In this document: positions 7,681 to 16,930 of the stretch, piece after piece
Layout of the letters: each line of letters opens with the position of its first letter
Position numbering within the stretch: position 1 is the stretch's first letter
Assembly (NCBI RefSeq): GCF_002914525.1
Contig: NZ_LODW01000139.1
Location: forward strand, 203,822-267,821
DNA: 64,000 nt
Origin: Rhizobium hidalgonense
GTDB taxonomy: Bacteria; Pseudomonadota; Alphaproteobacteria; Rhizobiales; Rhizobiaceae
Direction of reading: 5' to 3'
Made by a program: the position numbers and the translations under genes
Notes under the pieces: model-generated
Told to the model about the DNA's origin: nothing
Seen by the model: only the letters and a program-made list of their open reading frames with translations
The model's database searches: none

Positions 7681-7797
7681 TTCGGAATCCCGAAATTGGT
7701 TGCGGCGTTGAAATCATTGCATGTTTTTCGCGGGTGACTCCTCAAAAACACCGGCGCATTTCGGAATCCCGAAGCGGTAGTCCTTCGGGATTCCGAA
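7681..7797. repeat. Three copies of a TTCGGAATCCCGAA palindrome
   Basis: TTCGGAATCCCGAA occurs at 7681-7694 and 7760-7773, and its reverse complement TTCGGGATTCCGAA at 7784-7797. Each copy is itself a near-palindrome. Copies two and three can form a 14-bp stem with a 10-nt loop. They lie upstream of the DUF899 gene in an otherwise gene-free stretch (7434-7952), so they could be operator sites for an unidentified regulator or a structured RNA element. Confidence 0.8.
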
Positions 7798-7952
7798 GTG
7801 AGAATTTTGCTGTGCCGTCAGCCGGTTTTCCCACGGTCCTGTCGATTTTCGCATCTGTGGATCGTCTTCCTAACGATGTGCTGGAAATCCGTTGCGGTCG
7901 CGGCACATCCTTTGAGCGTCCGAGACGCGCGACAACAGAAGGAGGATATGTG

Positions 7953-8654
7953 ATGGATCATCAGCAGCTGGTACCCGCCGCCGTGCTCGCGGCCAAGAAT
8001 GGTGTCCGTTTTCCCAATGAGAGCGAGGAATACCGCATCGCCCGCGACGCGCTGCTCGCCGAAGAGATCGAATTGCGCCGCCATATCGAGCGAGTGGCGG
8101 TACAGCGCCGGGCGCTGCCGCCCGGCGGCGAGGTGATAAAAGACTACCGCTTCGAAGGCGTTGACGGGCCGATAAGTTTCAGCGAGCTCTTCGCTGACAA
8201 GGACACGCTGGTCGTCTACAGCTATATGTTCGGCCCGGAGCGCGAGCGTCCGTGCCCGATGTGCACCTCGCTGCTATCGGCCTGGGACGGCGAGGTGCCT
8301 GACATGCAGCAGCGCGTCGCCCTTGCCGTCGTCGCGCTTTCGCCGATCGGCAGGCTGCTCGCCTTCAAGAAGGAGCGGGGCTGGCACTACTTGCCGCTCT
8401 ATTCCGATCCGACGGGCGATTACAGCCGCGACTATCACGCCATCGGCCGGGGTGGCGGCGATGACGCGGCTTTCAACGTCTTCACGCGGCGCGACGGCAC
8501 CATCCGGCATTTCTGGAGCGGGGAGATGGGCCAGGTGACGGCCGATCCGGGCGAGGATCCGCGCGGCGCGCCCGATCTGATGCCGCTCTGGACCGTGCTC
8601 GATTGCACACCCGAAGGCCGGGCGCCGGACTGGTATCCGAAGCTGTCCTATTAA
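7953..8654 (+). CDS. DUF899 family thioredoxin-like protein
   Basis: This 233-aa DUF899 protein contains FGPERERPCPMCTSLLSAWDGEV, with a Cys-Pro-Met-Cys pair in a thioredoxin-like context, and the family C-terminal DLMPLWTVLDCTPEGR. The biochemical role of the family is not established; a redox function is inferred from the CxxC. The ATG at 7953 follows GAAGGAGG. The frame is open upstream to about 7734 but contains the palindrome repeats, so the long start is rejected. It has a roughly 300-bp leader beyond the terminator at 7563-7595. Confidence 0.85.
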   Translation: MDHQQLVPAAVLAAKNGVRFPNESEEYRIARDALLAEEIELRRHIERVAVQRRALPPGGEVIKDYRFEGVDGPISFSELFADKDTLVVYSYMFGPERERPCPMCTSLLSAWDGEVPDMQQRVALAVVALSPIGRLLAFKKERGWHYLPLYSDPTGDYSRDYHAIGRGGGDDAAFNVFTRRDGTIRHFWSGEMGQVTADPGEDPRGAPDLMPLWTVLDCTPEGRAPDWYPKLSY

Positions 8655-8670
8655 GATTAGGCCGGCCGCG

Positions 8671-9300
8671 TCAGCCGGTGGAGCGGTTTCTGGAGGTCTC
8701 GATCCATTCGAGGTTGGCGACCGAGGCCTCCGGCAGCAGCGATGGATCGATGTCGTATACATAGCCGCTCAACATGTCGGCGGCGCGTTCGGTCGCCTTG
8801 ATCTTCGCCTCGGTTTCCGCAACCGCCTTGGCGATCGCTTCGATGCGGGCGCGGAACATGTGGGCGAGCACATCGCGGCCGGACTGTTTTTCGAGCCGTT
8901 CCAGATGCAGGCCGACGCGCGAGGCGTGGCGCTCCAGCTCGCTCTTGCTGAAGCGCGCCTTGCGCAGTTCCTCCGAAAGGCTTTCCTGCATGACGGCGAC
9001 GGGATCGAAACTTCCCGGCGCGCGCTCGTCGAGCACCGCGTCGGTGACGAGCTTCTCGATGATCACAAGCGCCTGCAGCTCGGCGGCATCGGCCAATTCG
9101 ACATCATAGCCGGTATCATCGAACACCTTGCGCCGGACCGGATCGAGAAGCAGCGCATAGGCTTTCTGCAGATTGTCAAAGGCCTGCGAATCGCCCCCCG
9201 AATCCGGGTGGGCAACTTTCGCCAGGCGCCGATAGGCGGCCTTCAGCTGGGCCTCGTCCGCATCGCGTTCAACGCCGAGAATATCGTAGGGATCCGTCAC
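8671..9300 (-). CDS. J-domain (DnaJ-like) protein
   Basis: This protein of about 209 aa has an N-terminal J domain (DPYDILGVERDADEAQLKAAYRRLAKVAHPDSGG) with the HPD motif that stimulates DnaK ATPase. There is no Gly/Phe region or zinc finger, so it is a type III J protein. The middle is alpha-helical and probably coiled coil (about residues 95-170). The start is uncertain: GTG at 9300, preceded by GGAGC, or an upstream GTG at 9324. It converges on the DUF899 gene with a 16-bp gap. Client and partner are unknown. Confidence 0.85.
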   Translation of the reverse strand: MTDPYDILGVERDADEAQLKAAYRRLAKVAHPDSGGDSQAFDNLQKAYALLLDPVRRKVFDDTGYDVELADAAELQALVIIEKLVTDAVLDERAPGSFDPVAVMQESLSEELRKARFSKSELERHASRVGLHLERLEKQSGRDVLAHMFRARIEAIAKAVAETEAKIKATERAADMLSGYVYDIDPSLLPEASVANLEWIETSRNRSTG

Positions 9301-9474
9301 GCCTGCTCCATTGCTACCCGGCACGCCCGGACAGTCTAGGTCTTCTTCTGCATCAGCAAGGCGAAGTTTAGACCAAAAGCAGGAATGACGTCCATGGCCG
9401 GAAATCGCAATCGTCGCCGCGAAAGCCTAAGCCACTTTTCGATTGTCCCATTTTTTCAAGCCGTTGTGCGAAGA

Positions 9475-10050
9475 TCAGGGCGTGCTGATCGAGACAAGAT
9501 AACATCTGGCTTCGCCATGGAGTTCCAGTGCGGTTCCAGCAGCATCCGCAATCAGCAGCGCATCGCCGGCCCCAAGCGCGCCGGTCTCATAGCCGTGCCG
9601 GAATGACAGCGCGCCGCGATGGCAGAGCAGCAGGCATGTCGACGAGGTCAGCGGCACGGACTTGCCGCCGTCGATGTCGATGCGGATCAGCGTGTGGGCG
9701 AGACCGTCGCGGCGGGTCATGACGTTGAGATCGGTGATCGCGCCGTCCTGAAGTGTCGCCGCGACCGGGATATCCGCCGGGAAGGGCAGGGGGTCGCTCG
9801 CGGTCGTCAGCAGCGCCGGTGCGCTGCCTTCGATGTCGAGCACCATGCCGTTACCGTCGAGAATCACAAGCGTCCGGTCGATGCCGGGGAAGATCGAAAA
9901 CGGGCCGTCCGTTGCGACGGTCGCCATGCTGACGCGCCAGTCGAAGCCGGCGAGGCCGGCATCATCGGGCGAAGCGGCGATCTCCACCGTTTCGCCGCCG
10001 CCGTTTTTCCAAGGCATCCGCTTGTAATCGCCGGCGCGCAGGATCCGCAC
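9475..10050 (-). CDS. hutD: HutD/Ves family protein of histidine utilisation
   Basis: This 191-aa HutD/Ves-family cupin-like protein has the diagnostic N-terminus RAGDYKRMPWKNGGGETVEIA and the segment FDWRVSMATVATDGPFSIFPGIDRTLVILDG. HutD is linked with hut operons, and work in Pseudomonas suggests it tempers hut expression, perhaps by binding a pathway intermediate. It is the last gene of hutIHGUD. The GTG start at 10050 lies 5 bp after the hutU stop. Confidence 0.9.
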   Translation of the reverse strand: MRILRAGDYKRMPWKNGGGETVEIAASPDDAGLAGFDWRVSMATVATDGPFSIFPGIDRTLVILDGNGMVLDIEGSAPALLTTASDPLPFPADIPVAATLQDGAITDLNVMTRRDGLAHTLIRIDIDGGKSVPLTSSTCLLLCHRGALSFRHGYETGALGAGDALLIADAAGTALELHGEARCYLVSISTP

Positions 10051-10055
10051 GAGGC

Positions 10056-11729
10056 TCAGTTCCCGAGAATGCCGGGCAGGCGCAAGCCCTTGTCCCGGGC
10101 GCAGTCGAGGGCGATGTCGTAGCCGGCATCGGCGTGGCGCATGACGCCGGTCGCCGGATCGTTCCAGAGCACACGCTCGAGACGCTTTGCCGCATCGTCG
10201 GTGCCATCGGCGCAGATGACGACGCCGGAGTGCTGGGAGAAGCCCATGCCGACGCCGCCGCCATGGTGCAGCGATACCCAGGTGGCGCCCGAGGCGGTGT
10301 TGAGCAGGGCGTTCAGCAACGGCCAGTCGGAGACGGCGTCCGAGCCGTCCTTCATCGCTTCGGTTTCGCGGTTCGGCGAGGCGACGGAGCCGGAGTCGAG
10401 GTGGTCGCGGCCGATGACAACAGGCGCGGAAAGCTCGCCAGTCCTGACCATTTCATTGAAGGCCAGAGCCAGGCGGTGACGGTCGCCGAGGCCGACCCAG
10501 CAGATGCGCGCCGGCAGGCCCTGGAAGGCGATGCGCTCCCTGGCCATGTCGAGCCAATTGTGCAGGTGGGTATTGCCGGGGGTCAGTTCCCGCACCTTGG
10601 CATCGGTCTTGTAGATATCCTCCGGGTCACCGGAAAGGGCGGCCCAGCGGAAGGGGCCGATGCCGCGGCAGAACAGCGGTCTTATATAGGCCGGCACGAA
10701 GCCGGGGAAGGCGAAGGCGTTTTCGAGGCCCTCCTCCTTGGCGACCTGGCGAATGTTGTTGCCGTAGTCGAGCGTCGGAATCCCGGCGTTCCAGAAAGCG
10801 ATCATCGCCTCGACATGTTCGCGCATCGAGGCACGGGCGGCCTTTTCCACCGCCTTCGGATCGCTTTCGCGCTTGGCCTTCCACTCGGCCATCGTCCAGC
10901 CCTTCGGCAGGTAGCCGTTGATCGGATCATGCGCCGAGGTCTGGTCGGTGACCATATCGGGGCGGATGCCGCGACGAACCATCTCGGGCAGGATTTCGGC
11001 GGCATTGCCGAGCAGGCCGACGGATTTGGCTTCGCCTGATTTGGTCCAGCGGTCGATCATCTCGAGCGCTTCGTCGAGCGTTTCGGCCTTGGCGTCGAGA
11101 TAGCGGGTGCGCAGGCGGAAATCGATCGAGTCGGGATTGCATTCGACGGCGAGGCAGCAGGCGCCGGCCATGACGGCGGCGAGCGGCTGGGCGCCGCCCA
11201 TCCCGCCGAGGCCGCCGGTCAGGATCCATTTGCCCTTGAGATTGCCGCCATAGTGCTGGCGGCCGGCCTCGACGAAGGTCTCGTAGGTTCCCTGGACGAT
11301 GCCCTGCGTGCCGATATAAATCCACGAACCGGCCGTCATCTGGCCGTACATGGCAAGGCCCTTCTTATCCAGCTCGTTGAAATGGTCCCAGGTCGCCCAA
11401 TGCGGCACGAGGTTGGAATTGGCGATGAGCACGCGCGGCGCATCCTTGTGGGTGCGGAAGACACCGACCGGCTTGCCGGATTGCACGAGCAGGGTTTCCT
11501 CTTCCGTCAGCGTCTTCAGCGTGGCGACGATGCGGTCGAAATCTTCCCAGGTGCGGGTCGCCCGGCCGATGCCGCCGTAAACGACGAGCTCGTTCGGATT
11601 TTCGGCGACGTCGGGATCGAGATTGTTCATCAGCATGCGCAACGGCGCTTCGGTCATCCAGCTCTTGGCATTGAGTTCGTTGCCGCGAGGCGCGCGGATT
11701 TTGCGGATATTGTGGCGTGGATTGTTCAT
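10056..11729 (-). CDS. hutU: Urocanate hydratase (urocanase)
   Basis: HutU hydrates urocanate to 4-imidazolone-5-propionate, the second step of histidine breakdown, using tightly bound NAD+. The 557-aa length is normal. Visible hallmarks are GGLGGMGGAQPLA (dinucleotide binding) and the C-terminal SLHHGGGVGMGFSQHSGVVICADGT with the conserved Cys. The ATG at 11729 (MNNPRHNIRKIRAPRG) follows GGGGAA. It lies between hutG and hutD. Confidence 0.97.
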   Translation of the reverse strand: MNNPRHNIRKIRAPRGNELNAKSWMTEAPLRMLMNNLDPDVAENPNELVVYGGIGRATRTWEDFDRIVATLKTLTEEETLLVQSGKPVGVFRTHKDAPRVLIANSNLVPHWATWDHFNELDKKGLAMYGQMTAGSWIYIGTQGIVQGTYETFVEAGRQHYGGNLKGKWILTGGLGGMGGAQPLAAVMAGACCLAVECNPDSIDFRLRTRYLDAKAETLDEALEMIDRWTKSGEAKSVGLLGNAAEILPEMVRRGIRPDMVTDQTSAHDPINGYLPKGWTMAEWKAKRESDPKAVEKAARASMREHVEAMIAFWNAGIPTLDYGNNIRQVAKEEGLENAFAFPGFVPAYIRPLFCRGIGPFRWAALSGDPEDIYKTDAKVRELTPGNTHLHNWLDMARERIAFQGLPARICWVGLGDRHRLALAFNEMVRTGELSAPVVIGRDHLDSGSVASPNRETEAMKDGSDAVSDWPLLNALLNTASGATWVSLHHGGGVGMGFSQHSGVVICADGTDDAAKRLERVLWNDPATGVMRHADAGYDIALDCARDKGLRLPGILGN

Positions 11730-11759
11730 GGCGGTTCCCCTGTTCTCAGGTTTCAATCT

Positions 11760-12563
11760 TCAGCGTTTCAGGCCCGGTGCGATCTGTTCGATGCGCACCA
11801 GAATGTCTTTGAGATGGATGCGAAGCCTGTCGGCCTTGGCGGCGTCATAGGCGAAGGGCGGTGCCTCGGTCTGCAGATGGGTCGATTGCGCGAGCTCCAT
11901 CTGGATCGCATGCACACCGGTCTCCGGCCGGCCGTAGTGGCGTGTCGTCCAGCCACCCTTAAAACGGCCGTTGAGCACGCTGTCGTAACCTTGCGCCGCT
12001 TGCGTGACGGTGAGCGTCGCCTGCTCGATGGCGCTGTCGCAGGTCTTGCCCATATCGGTGCCGATATTGAAATCCGGCAGCTTGCCTTCGAACAGGAAGG
12101 GGATATGCGAGCGGATCGAGTGGCAATCATAGAGAATCACAACGCCGTGAATTGCCCTGACGCGTTCGATCTCGGCGGCAAGTGCAGCATGATAGGGCGC
12201 ATGAAAATCCCGCAGCCGCGCCGCGATATCGGCCGCATCAGGCGCTTGCCCATCCTTCCAGATCGCCTTGCCGTCGAAGTCCGTTTCCGGGACGAGGCCG
12301 GTGGTATTCTGGCCGGGATAGAGGCTCCCGCCCTCGGGATCGCGGTTGGCGTCGATCACATAGCGGTGGAAGGTGGCGCGCACCGTCGTGACGTCATCGA
12401 GCAGGCCGTCATAGAGCCGGTGGATGTGCCAGTCGGTATCGGCGAGGATCCGGCCATTGTCGTTGAGCCGCTCGGCGATATCAGTCGGCACATCGGTGCC
12501 GGTGTGCGGGAAGCCGAGGATGATGGGCGAGGTGCCCTGGCGGGTTTCGTATGGTGTGGTCAC
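11760..12563 (-). CDS. hutG: N-formylglutamate deformylase
   Basis: HutG hydrolyses N-formyl-L-glutamate to glutamate and formate. The 267-aa protein shows GFPHTGTDVP, ADTDWHIHRLYDG and LYDCHSIRS, the metal-binding pattern of the N-formylglutamate amidohydrolase family. With HutF it forms the five-step branch that releases ammonia and formate rather than formamide. The GTG start at 12563 is preceded by GGAG. Confidence 0.95.
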   Translation of the reverse strand: MTTPYETRQGTSPIILGFPHTGTDVPTDIAERLNDNGRILADTDWHIHRLYDGLLDDVTTVRATFHRYVIDANRDPEGGSLYPGQNTTGLVPETDFDGKAIWKDGQAPDAADIAARLRDFHAPYHAALAAEIERVRAIHGVVILYDCHSIRSHIPFLFEGKLPDFNIGTDMGKTCDSAIEQATLTVTQAAQGYDSVLNGRFKGGWTTRHYGRPETGVHAIQMELAQSTHLQTEAPPFAYDAAKADRLRIHLKDILVRIEQIAPGLKR

Positions 12564-12612
12564 GGGTGAAACGCTCCGGCGTTGCGGGGTGCCAAGTGCA
12601 GAACCATCACGA

Positions 12613-14148
12613 TCAACCCTCCAGAACCGGCAAGATGCCCGTCGAAACCGAGGCGTTCAGCGCGCCCGTCGCCACCAGTTCGGCGGCGGCGGCGAGGTCA
12701 TTTGCCATGTAGCGGTCGGTCTCAAGGGCAGGAACTCTAGCGCGGATCGCGGCGATCGCCTTCAAGAGCTCCGGGCTGGTCGACAGCGGCGCGCGCAGTT
12801 CGACGCCCTGGGCGGCGGTCAGCGCCTCGATGCCGATGATGGCGAACAAGTTTTCGGTCATGCCGAGCAACCGGCGGGCGCCGTGGCAGGCCATGGAGAC
12901 ATGGTCTTCCTGGTTGGCCGAGGTCGGGGTCGAATCGACCGAGGCTGGGTGCGACATCTGCTTGTTCTCCGACATCAGCGCCGCCGAGGTGACCTCGGCG
13001 ATCATCAGGCCGGAGTTCAGGCCCGGCTTCTTGGCGAGGAAGGCCGGCAGGCCGTAGGAGAGGGTGGGATCGACGAGCAGCGCGATGCGGCGCTGCGAAA
13101 TCGCGCCGATCTCGCAGACGGCAAGCGCGATCTGGTCGGCGGCGAAGGCGACGGGCTCGGCGTGGAAATTGCCGCCTGAGACGACGGAGTTGTCCGAGAG
13201 CACCAGCGGATTATCGGTAACCGCATTGGCTTCGATCTCCAGCGTGCGGGCGACCGAACGCAAGAGATCGAGGCAGGCGCCGTCGACCTGCGGCTGGCAG
13301 CGGATGCAATAGGGATCCTGCACCCGCTCGTCGCCCTCGATATGGCTCTGGCGGATGACCGATTGTTCGAGCAGGGCGCGAAGGGCTGCTGCCGTGTCGA
13401 TCTGGCCCTTATGGCCGCGCAGCGTATGAATGTCAGGATGGAAGGGCGCCGAAGAGCCCATGGCGGCATCGGTCGACATGGCGCCGGTGATCAGGGCCGC
13501 CTGGGCGGCGCGATGGGCACGGAAGAGGCCGGCAAGCGCCAGGGCTGTCGAGGTCTGGGTGCCGTTGATCAGCGCCAGGCCTTCCTTGGCGGCGAGCACG
13601 ACCGGTTTCAGCCCCGCTCTTTCCAGAGCTTCAGCACCGGAAAGACGTTCGCCGGCGAAGAAGGCTTCGGCCTCGCCCATCATTACCGCCGCCATATGGG
13701 CGAGCGGCGCAAGATCGCCGGAGGCGCCGACCGAGCCTTTTTCCGGGATCAGCGGGATGACGCCTTTATCAAGCATGCCTTCGATCAGCCGCACCAGCTC
13801 CAGCCGCACGCCGGAGGCGCCGCGCCCGAGCGAGACCAGCTTCAACGCCATGATCAGCCGCACGATATTGTCGGGCAAGGGTGCGCCGACGCCGCAGCAA
13901 TGCGACAGGATGAGATTGCGCTGCAGGGTGGCGACATCGGCGCTGTCGATCTTGATCGAGGCGAGTTTGCCGAAACCGGTATTGATGCCATAGACCGGAG
14001 CATTGCTGGCGGCGATCTCGGCGATGCGGGCGGCAGCCTTGTTTATGCCGGCATCGAAGGCGGGATCGAGTCTTGCCGGCGCACCCGTCCAATAGATGAT
14101 TTCTAGATCCTTGAGCGAGACGGAGCCCGGGTGGAGGGTGATGGTCAT
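12613..14148 (-). CDS. hutH: Histidine ammonia-lyase
   Basis: HutH deaminates L-histidine to trans-urocanate. The 511-aa protein carries the full active site. The Ala142-Ser143-Gly144 triad in GSVGASGDLAPLAH cyclises to the MIO electrophile, Tyr53 lies in VYGINTGFG, and NGTQ, TDNP and SANQEDH are all present. The start ATG overlaps the hutI stop as ATGA. It is a useful reference for the MIO-less paralogue at 21833. Confidence 0.98.
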   Translation of the reverse strand: MTITLHPGSVSLKDLEIIYWTGAPARLDPAFDAGINKAAARIAEIAASNAPVYGINTGFGKLASIKIDSADVATLQRNLILSHCCGVGAPLPDNIVRLIMALKLVSLGRGASGVRLELVRLIEGMLDKGVIPLIPEKGSVGASGDLAPLAHMAAVMMGEAEAFFAGERLSGAEALERAGLKPVVLAAKEGLALINGTQTSTALALAGLFRAHRAAQAALITGAMSTDAAMGSSAPFHPDIHTLRGHKGQIDTAAALRALLEQSVIRQSHIEGDERVQDPYCIRCQPQVDGACLDLLRSVARTLEIEANAVTDNPLVLSDNSVVSGGNFHAEPVAFAADQIALAVCEIGAISQRRIALLVDPTLSYGLPAFLAKKPGLNSGLMIAEVTSAALMSENKQMSHPASVDSTPTSANQEDHVSMACHGARRLLGMTENLFAIIGIEALTAAQGVELRAPLSTSPELLKAIAAIRARVPALETDRYMANDLAAAAELVATGALNASVSTGILPVLEG

Positions 14149-15407
14149 CGACCGTTCCTTTCGCCCTTGAAGAGACGTGTGTGAAGTGGGTTGAAGCCGA
14201 TGCGATAGACGAGCTCGGCGAGGCTTTCGACATTCCAGACGGCGAGGTCGGCGGACTTGCCGGGTTCGAGCGTTCCGGTCTTGTCGAGCAGACCGAGTGC
14301 CCGGGCGCCCTCACGGGTGGCGCCGGCGATGCATTCCTCGACGGTGAGGCCGAACAGCGTCGCCGACATGTTCATGGTCAGCAGCATCGAGGTCAGCGGC
14401 GAGGTGCCGGGATTGCAGTCGGTGGCGATCGCGATCGGCACGCCCGCCTGGCGCAGTGCTTCCACCGGCGGCTTCTGTTTCTCGTGGATGGCGTAGAAGG
14501 CGCCGGGCAGGAGCACGGCGACAGTGCCGGCTGCGGCCATCGCGGCAACGCCGTCTTCGTCGAGATATTCCAGGTGATCGGCCGAAAGCGCGCCGTAGGA
14601 TGCGGCGAGTTTGGCGCCGCCGAGATTGGAGAGCTGCTCGGCATGCAGCTTGACCGGCAGGCCGAGCCCCTTGGCCTTGTCGAAGACACGGCCGATCTCG
14701 GCCGTCGAAAAGGCGATACCTTCGCAGAAGCCGTCGACGGCATCGGCAAGGCCGAGATTATGCACATCGTCGAGGCCGGGCAGAACGACATCATCGAGAT
14801 AGTCGCCGTTGCGGCCCTTGTATTCCACCGGGGTCGCATGCGCGCCGAGATAGCTGGTGGCGACGCGCACCGGCCTGATATGGCCGAGCAGGCGCGCACT
14901 CTGCAGCATCTTTATTTCGCCGGCCCGGTTCAGCCCATAGCCGGACTTCACTTCGATCGTCGTGACACCTTCGGCAAGCAACGTGTCGAGCCGCGGCAGC
15001 GCCTCGGCGACCAGATCTTCGACCGACAGCGCATTGGTCGCCTTCACCGAGGAAACGATGCCGCCCCCGGCTCGCGCAATTTCTTCATAGGTCGCGCCGG
15101 CAAGGCGCATCTCGAATTCGCGGGCGCGATTGCCGCCGTGAACGATATGGGTGTGGCAGTCGACGAGACCGGGGGTGACCCAGCGGCCTTCGAGATCGAC
15201 GATCTCGGACCGTTCGATGGCGGCCGCCGGCAGGTCGCTTTCAGCGCCGGCAAAGGCGATGCGGCCGTTTTCGACCAGCACTGCGCCCTTTTCGACGATG
15301 CCGAGCCCCGCTTTGTCAGGAGCAAGCGTGGCCAGCCGCGCATTGCGCCACAGCGCCGGCCGGATGTTGGCGGATGGGCTTCCTTCTGAAAAATTGTTCC
15401 CGGTCAT
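14145..15407 (-). CDS. hutI: Imidazolonepropionase
   Basis: HutI opens the imidazolone ring to give N-formimino-L-glutamate. This 420-aa amidohydrolase has the metal site DCHTHIVHGG, then KLHAEQLSN, SADHLEYL and ATDCNPGTSP. The ATG at 15407 (MTGNNFSEG) is preceded by GAAAGG. The open frame beyond it runs into the operator region and is rejected. It is the promoter-proximal gene of hutIHGUD, divergent from hutF. Confidence 0.96.
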   Translation of the reverse strand: MTGNNFSEGSPSANIRPALWRNARLATLAPDKAGLGIVEKGAVLVENGRIAFAGAESDLPAAAIERSEIVDLEGRWVTPGLVDCHTHIVHGGNRAREFEMRLAGATYEEIARAGGGIVSSVKATNALSVEDLVAEALPRLDTLLAEGVTTIEVKSGYGLNRAGEIKMLQSARLLGHIRPVRVATSYLGAHATPVEYKGRNGDYLDDVVLPGLDDVHNLGLADAVDGFCEGIAFSTAEIGRVFDKAKGLGLPVKLHAEQLSNLGGAKLAASYGALSADHLEYLDEDGVAAMAAAGTVAVLLPGAFYAIHEKQKPPVEALRQAGVPIAIATDCNPGTSPLTSMLLTMNMSATLFGLTVEECIAGATREGARALGLLDKTGTLEPGKSADLAVWNVESLAELVYRIGFNPLHTRLFKGERNGR

Positions 15408-15436
15408 CAGCTTTGCGCCTTTCCTTATGCCAAAAC

Positions 15437-15448
15437 ATGTATATACAT
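15437..15448. promoter_or_regulatory. Probable HutC operator
   Basis: ATGTATATACAT is a perfect 12-bp palindrome in the 121-bp hutI-hutF divergent promoter. It matches the TGTATA-type half-sites bound by HutC repressors of the GntR family. Its position 30 bp upstream of the hutI start suits repression of both arms, relieved by urocanate. Confidence 0.75.
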
Positions 15449-15528
15449 AATCAACAGGTGACAAGAGAAATTTTGCGCGCTTTTCTGGAAAAGAAAGATC
15501 GGCGGCGCGGCAGGAGGAGAAGACGGCC

Positions 15529-16875
15529 ATGACCACACTTCACGCAGAGACAGCGCTCACCCCGCAAGGCTGGCAGAAGAATGTGCGGCTGACGGTTGAG
15601 GCCGGGCGCATCGCCCGGGTCGTATCAGGCGTTTCCGCAGCACCCGGTGATGAGCGCCATGCCCTGATCGTTCCCGCCATGGGCAACCTGCACAGCCATG
15701 CCTTCCAGCGAGCCATGGCCGGTCTTGCCGAAGTGCGCGGGCCTGCAAATGACAGCTTCTGGAGCTGGCGCACCGTCATGTACAAGTTTGCCCTGGCGAT
15801 GACGCCCGATCATGTCGAGGCGGTCGCTGCCAAGCTCTACGCGGAAATGCTGGAGGCGGGGTTTTCCCGCGTCGGCGAATTCCACTATCTCCATCATGAC
15901 CGGGATGGCGGCGCTTATGCCAATATCGCCGAGCTTGCCGAACGCATCGGGGCGGCGAGCCAAGAGTCCGGCATCGGCTTGACGCTGCTGCCGGTCTTTT
16001 ATGCCCATTCCGGCTTCGGCGGCGCCGCGCCGATCGACGGCCAGCGACGCTTCATCAATTCGCTCGACAGCTTCGAAAGGCTGATGGAGGGATGCCGGGC
16101 GCTGACCGGCCGGCTCGACGGCGCCGAACTCGGGCTGGCGCCACACAGCCTGCGCGCCGCAACGCCTGAGGAACTGGCAAGGCTGGTGCCGATGGCGGGC
16201 GACGGCCCGATCCATATCCACGTCGCCGAACAGGTGAAGGAAGTCGAAGACTGCATCGCCTGGTCGGGCGCCCGGCCGGTGGAATGGCTGCTCGAGCAAA
16301 TGCCGGTCGATGAGCGCTGGTGCCTGATCCATGCGACGCACATGACCGAGGACGAGACGCGGCGGATGGCGAAGAGCGGCGCGATTGCCGGCCTTTGCCC
16401 GATCACCGAAGCCAATCTCGGCGATGGCGCCTTTGCCGCGCCGCTCTTCCTCGAAGAGGGCGGGCGTTACGGCATCGGTTCGGATTCCAACGTGCTGATC
16501 TCGGTACCGGAGGAATTGCGCCAGCTCGAATATTCGCAGCGCCTGGCGCTTCGCGCCCGCAATGTCGTGGCCGCACCCGGCGGCTCGACGGCGCTTTCGC
16601 TCTTCACCCACGCCCTTGCCGGCGGCGGTGCCGCGCTGAAAGCGCCGGCCGGTCTCGTAGAAGGCTTTCATGCCGATCTCGTTTCGCTCGATACGTCAGC
16701 CATTCCCTATCTCTCGGGCGACCAGATCCTCGATCACTGGCTGTTTGCCGGCGGCATTTCCGTCGATTGCGTCTGGGCACGCGGCCGCAAGCAGGTGGAA
16801 GGCGGCCGCCATATCGGGCGCGACGCCATCGACCGGCGGTTCCTCGCTGCGATGGGCGAATTGCTGGCGGCCTGA
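15529..16875 (+). CDS. hutF: Formimidoylglutamate deiminase
   Basis: HutF converts N-formimino-L-glutamate to N-formyl-L-glutamate and ammonia. This 448-aa amidohydrolase has GNLHSHAFQRAMAG (HxH metal ligands), HIHVAEQ, HATHMTEDE and GSDSNVLIS. A strong AGGAGG precedes the ATG. It is divergent from hutI and followed 55 bp later by the regulator hutC, so hutF and hutC probably form one transcript. Confidence 0.96.
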   Translation: MTTLHAETALTPQGWQKNVRLTVEAGRIARVVSGVSAAPGDERHALIVPAMGNLHSHAFQRAMAGLAEVRGPANDSFWSWRTVMYKFALAMTPDHVEAVAAKLYAEMLEAGFSRVGEFHYLHHDRDGGAYANIAELAERIGAASQESGIGLTLLPVFYAHSGFGGAAPIDGQRRFINSLDSFERLMEGCRALTGRLDGAELGLAPHSLRAATPEELARLVPMAGDGPIHIHVAEQVKEVEDCIAWSGARPVEWLLEQMPVDERWCLIHATHMTEDETRRMAKSGAIAGLCPITEANLGDGAFAAPLFLEEGGRYGIGSDSNVLISVPEELRQLEYSQRLALRARNVVAAPGGSTALSLFTHALAGGGAALKAPAGLVEGFHADLVSLDTSAIPYLSGDQILDHWLFAGGISVDCVWARGRKQVEGGRHIGRDAIDRRFLAAMGELLAA

Positions 16876-16930
16876 TAAAGCACTTTTCCTTTCAGGGCAT
16901 TCGATCTAGAGCGGGGAGACCAATCGGAAC

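Noticed and set aside
7760..7797. Hairpin of palindrome copies two and three as a terminator
   Set aside because: No U-tract on either strand and it lies before, not after, the nearest plus-strand gene.
9325..9474. Gap between the J-domain gene and hutD examined for a small gene
   Set aside because: The short frame at 9385-9606 overlaps hutD antisense and shows no coding features.
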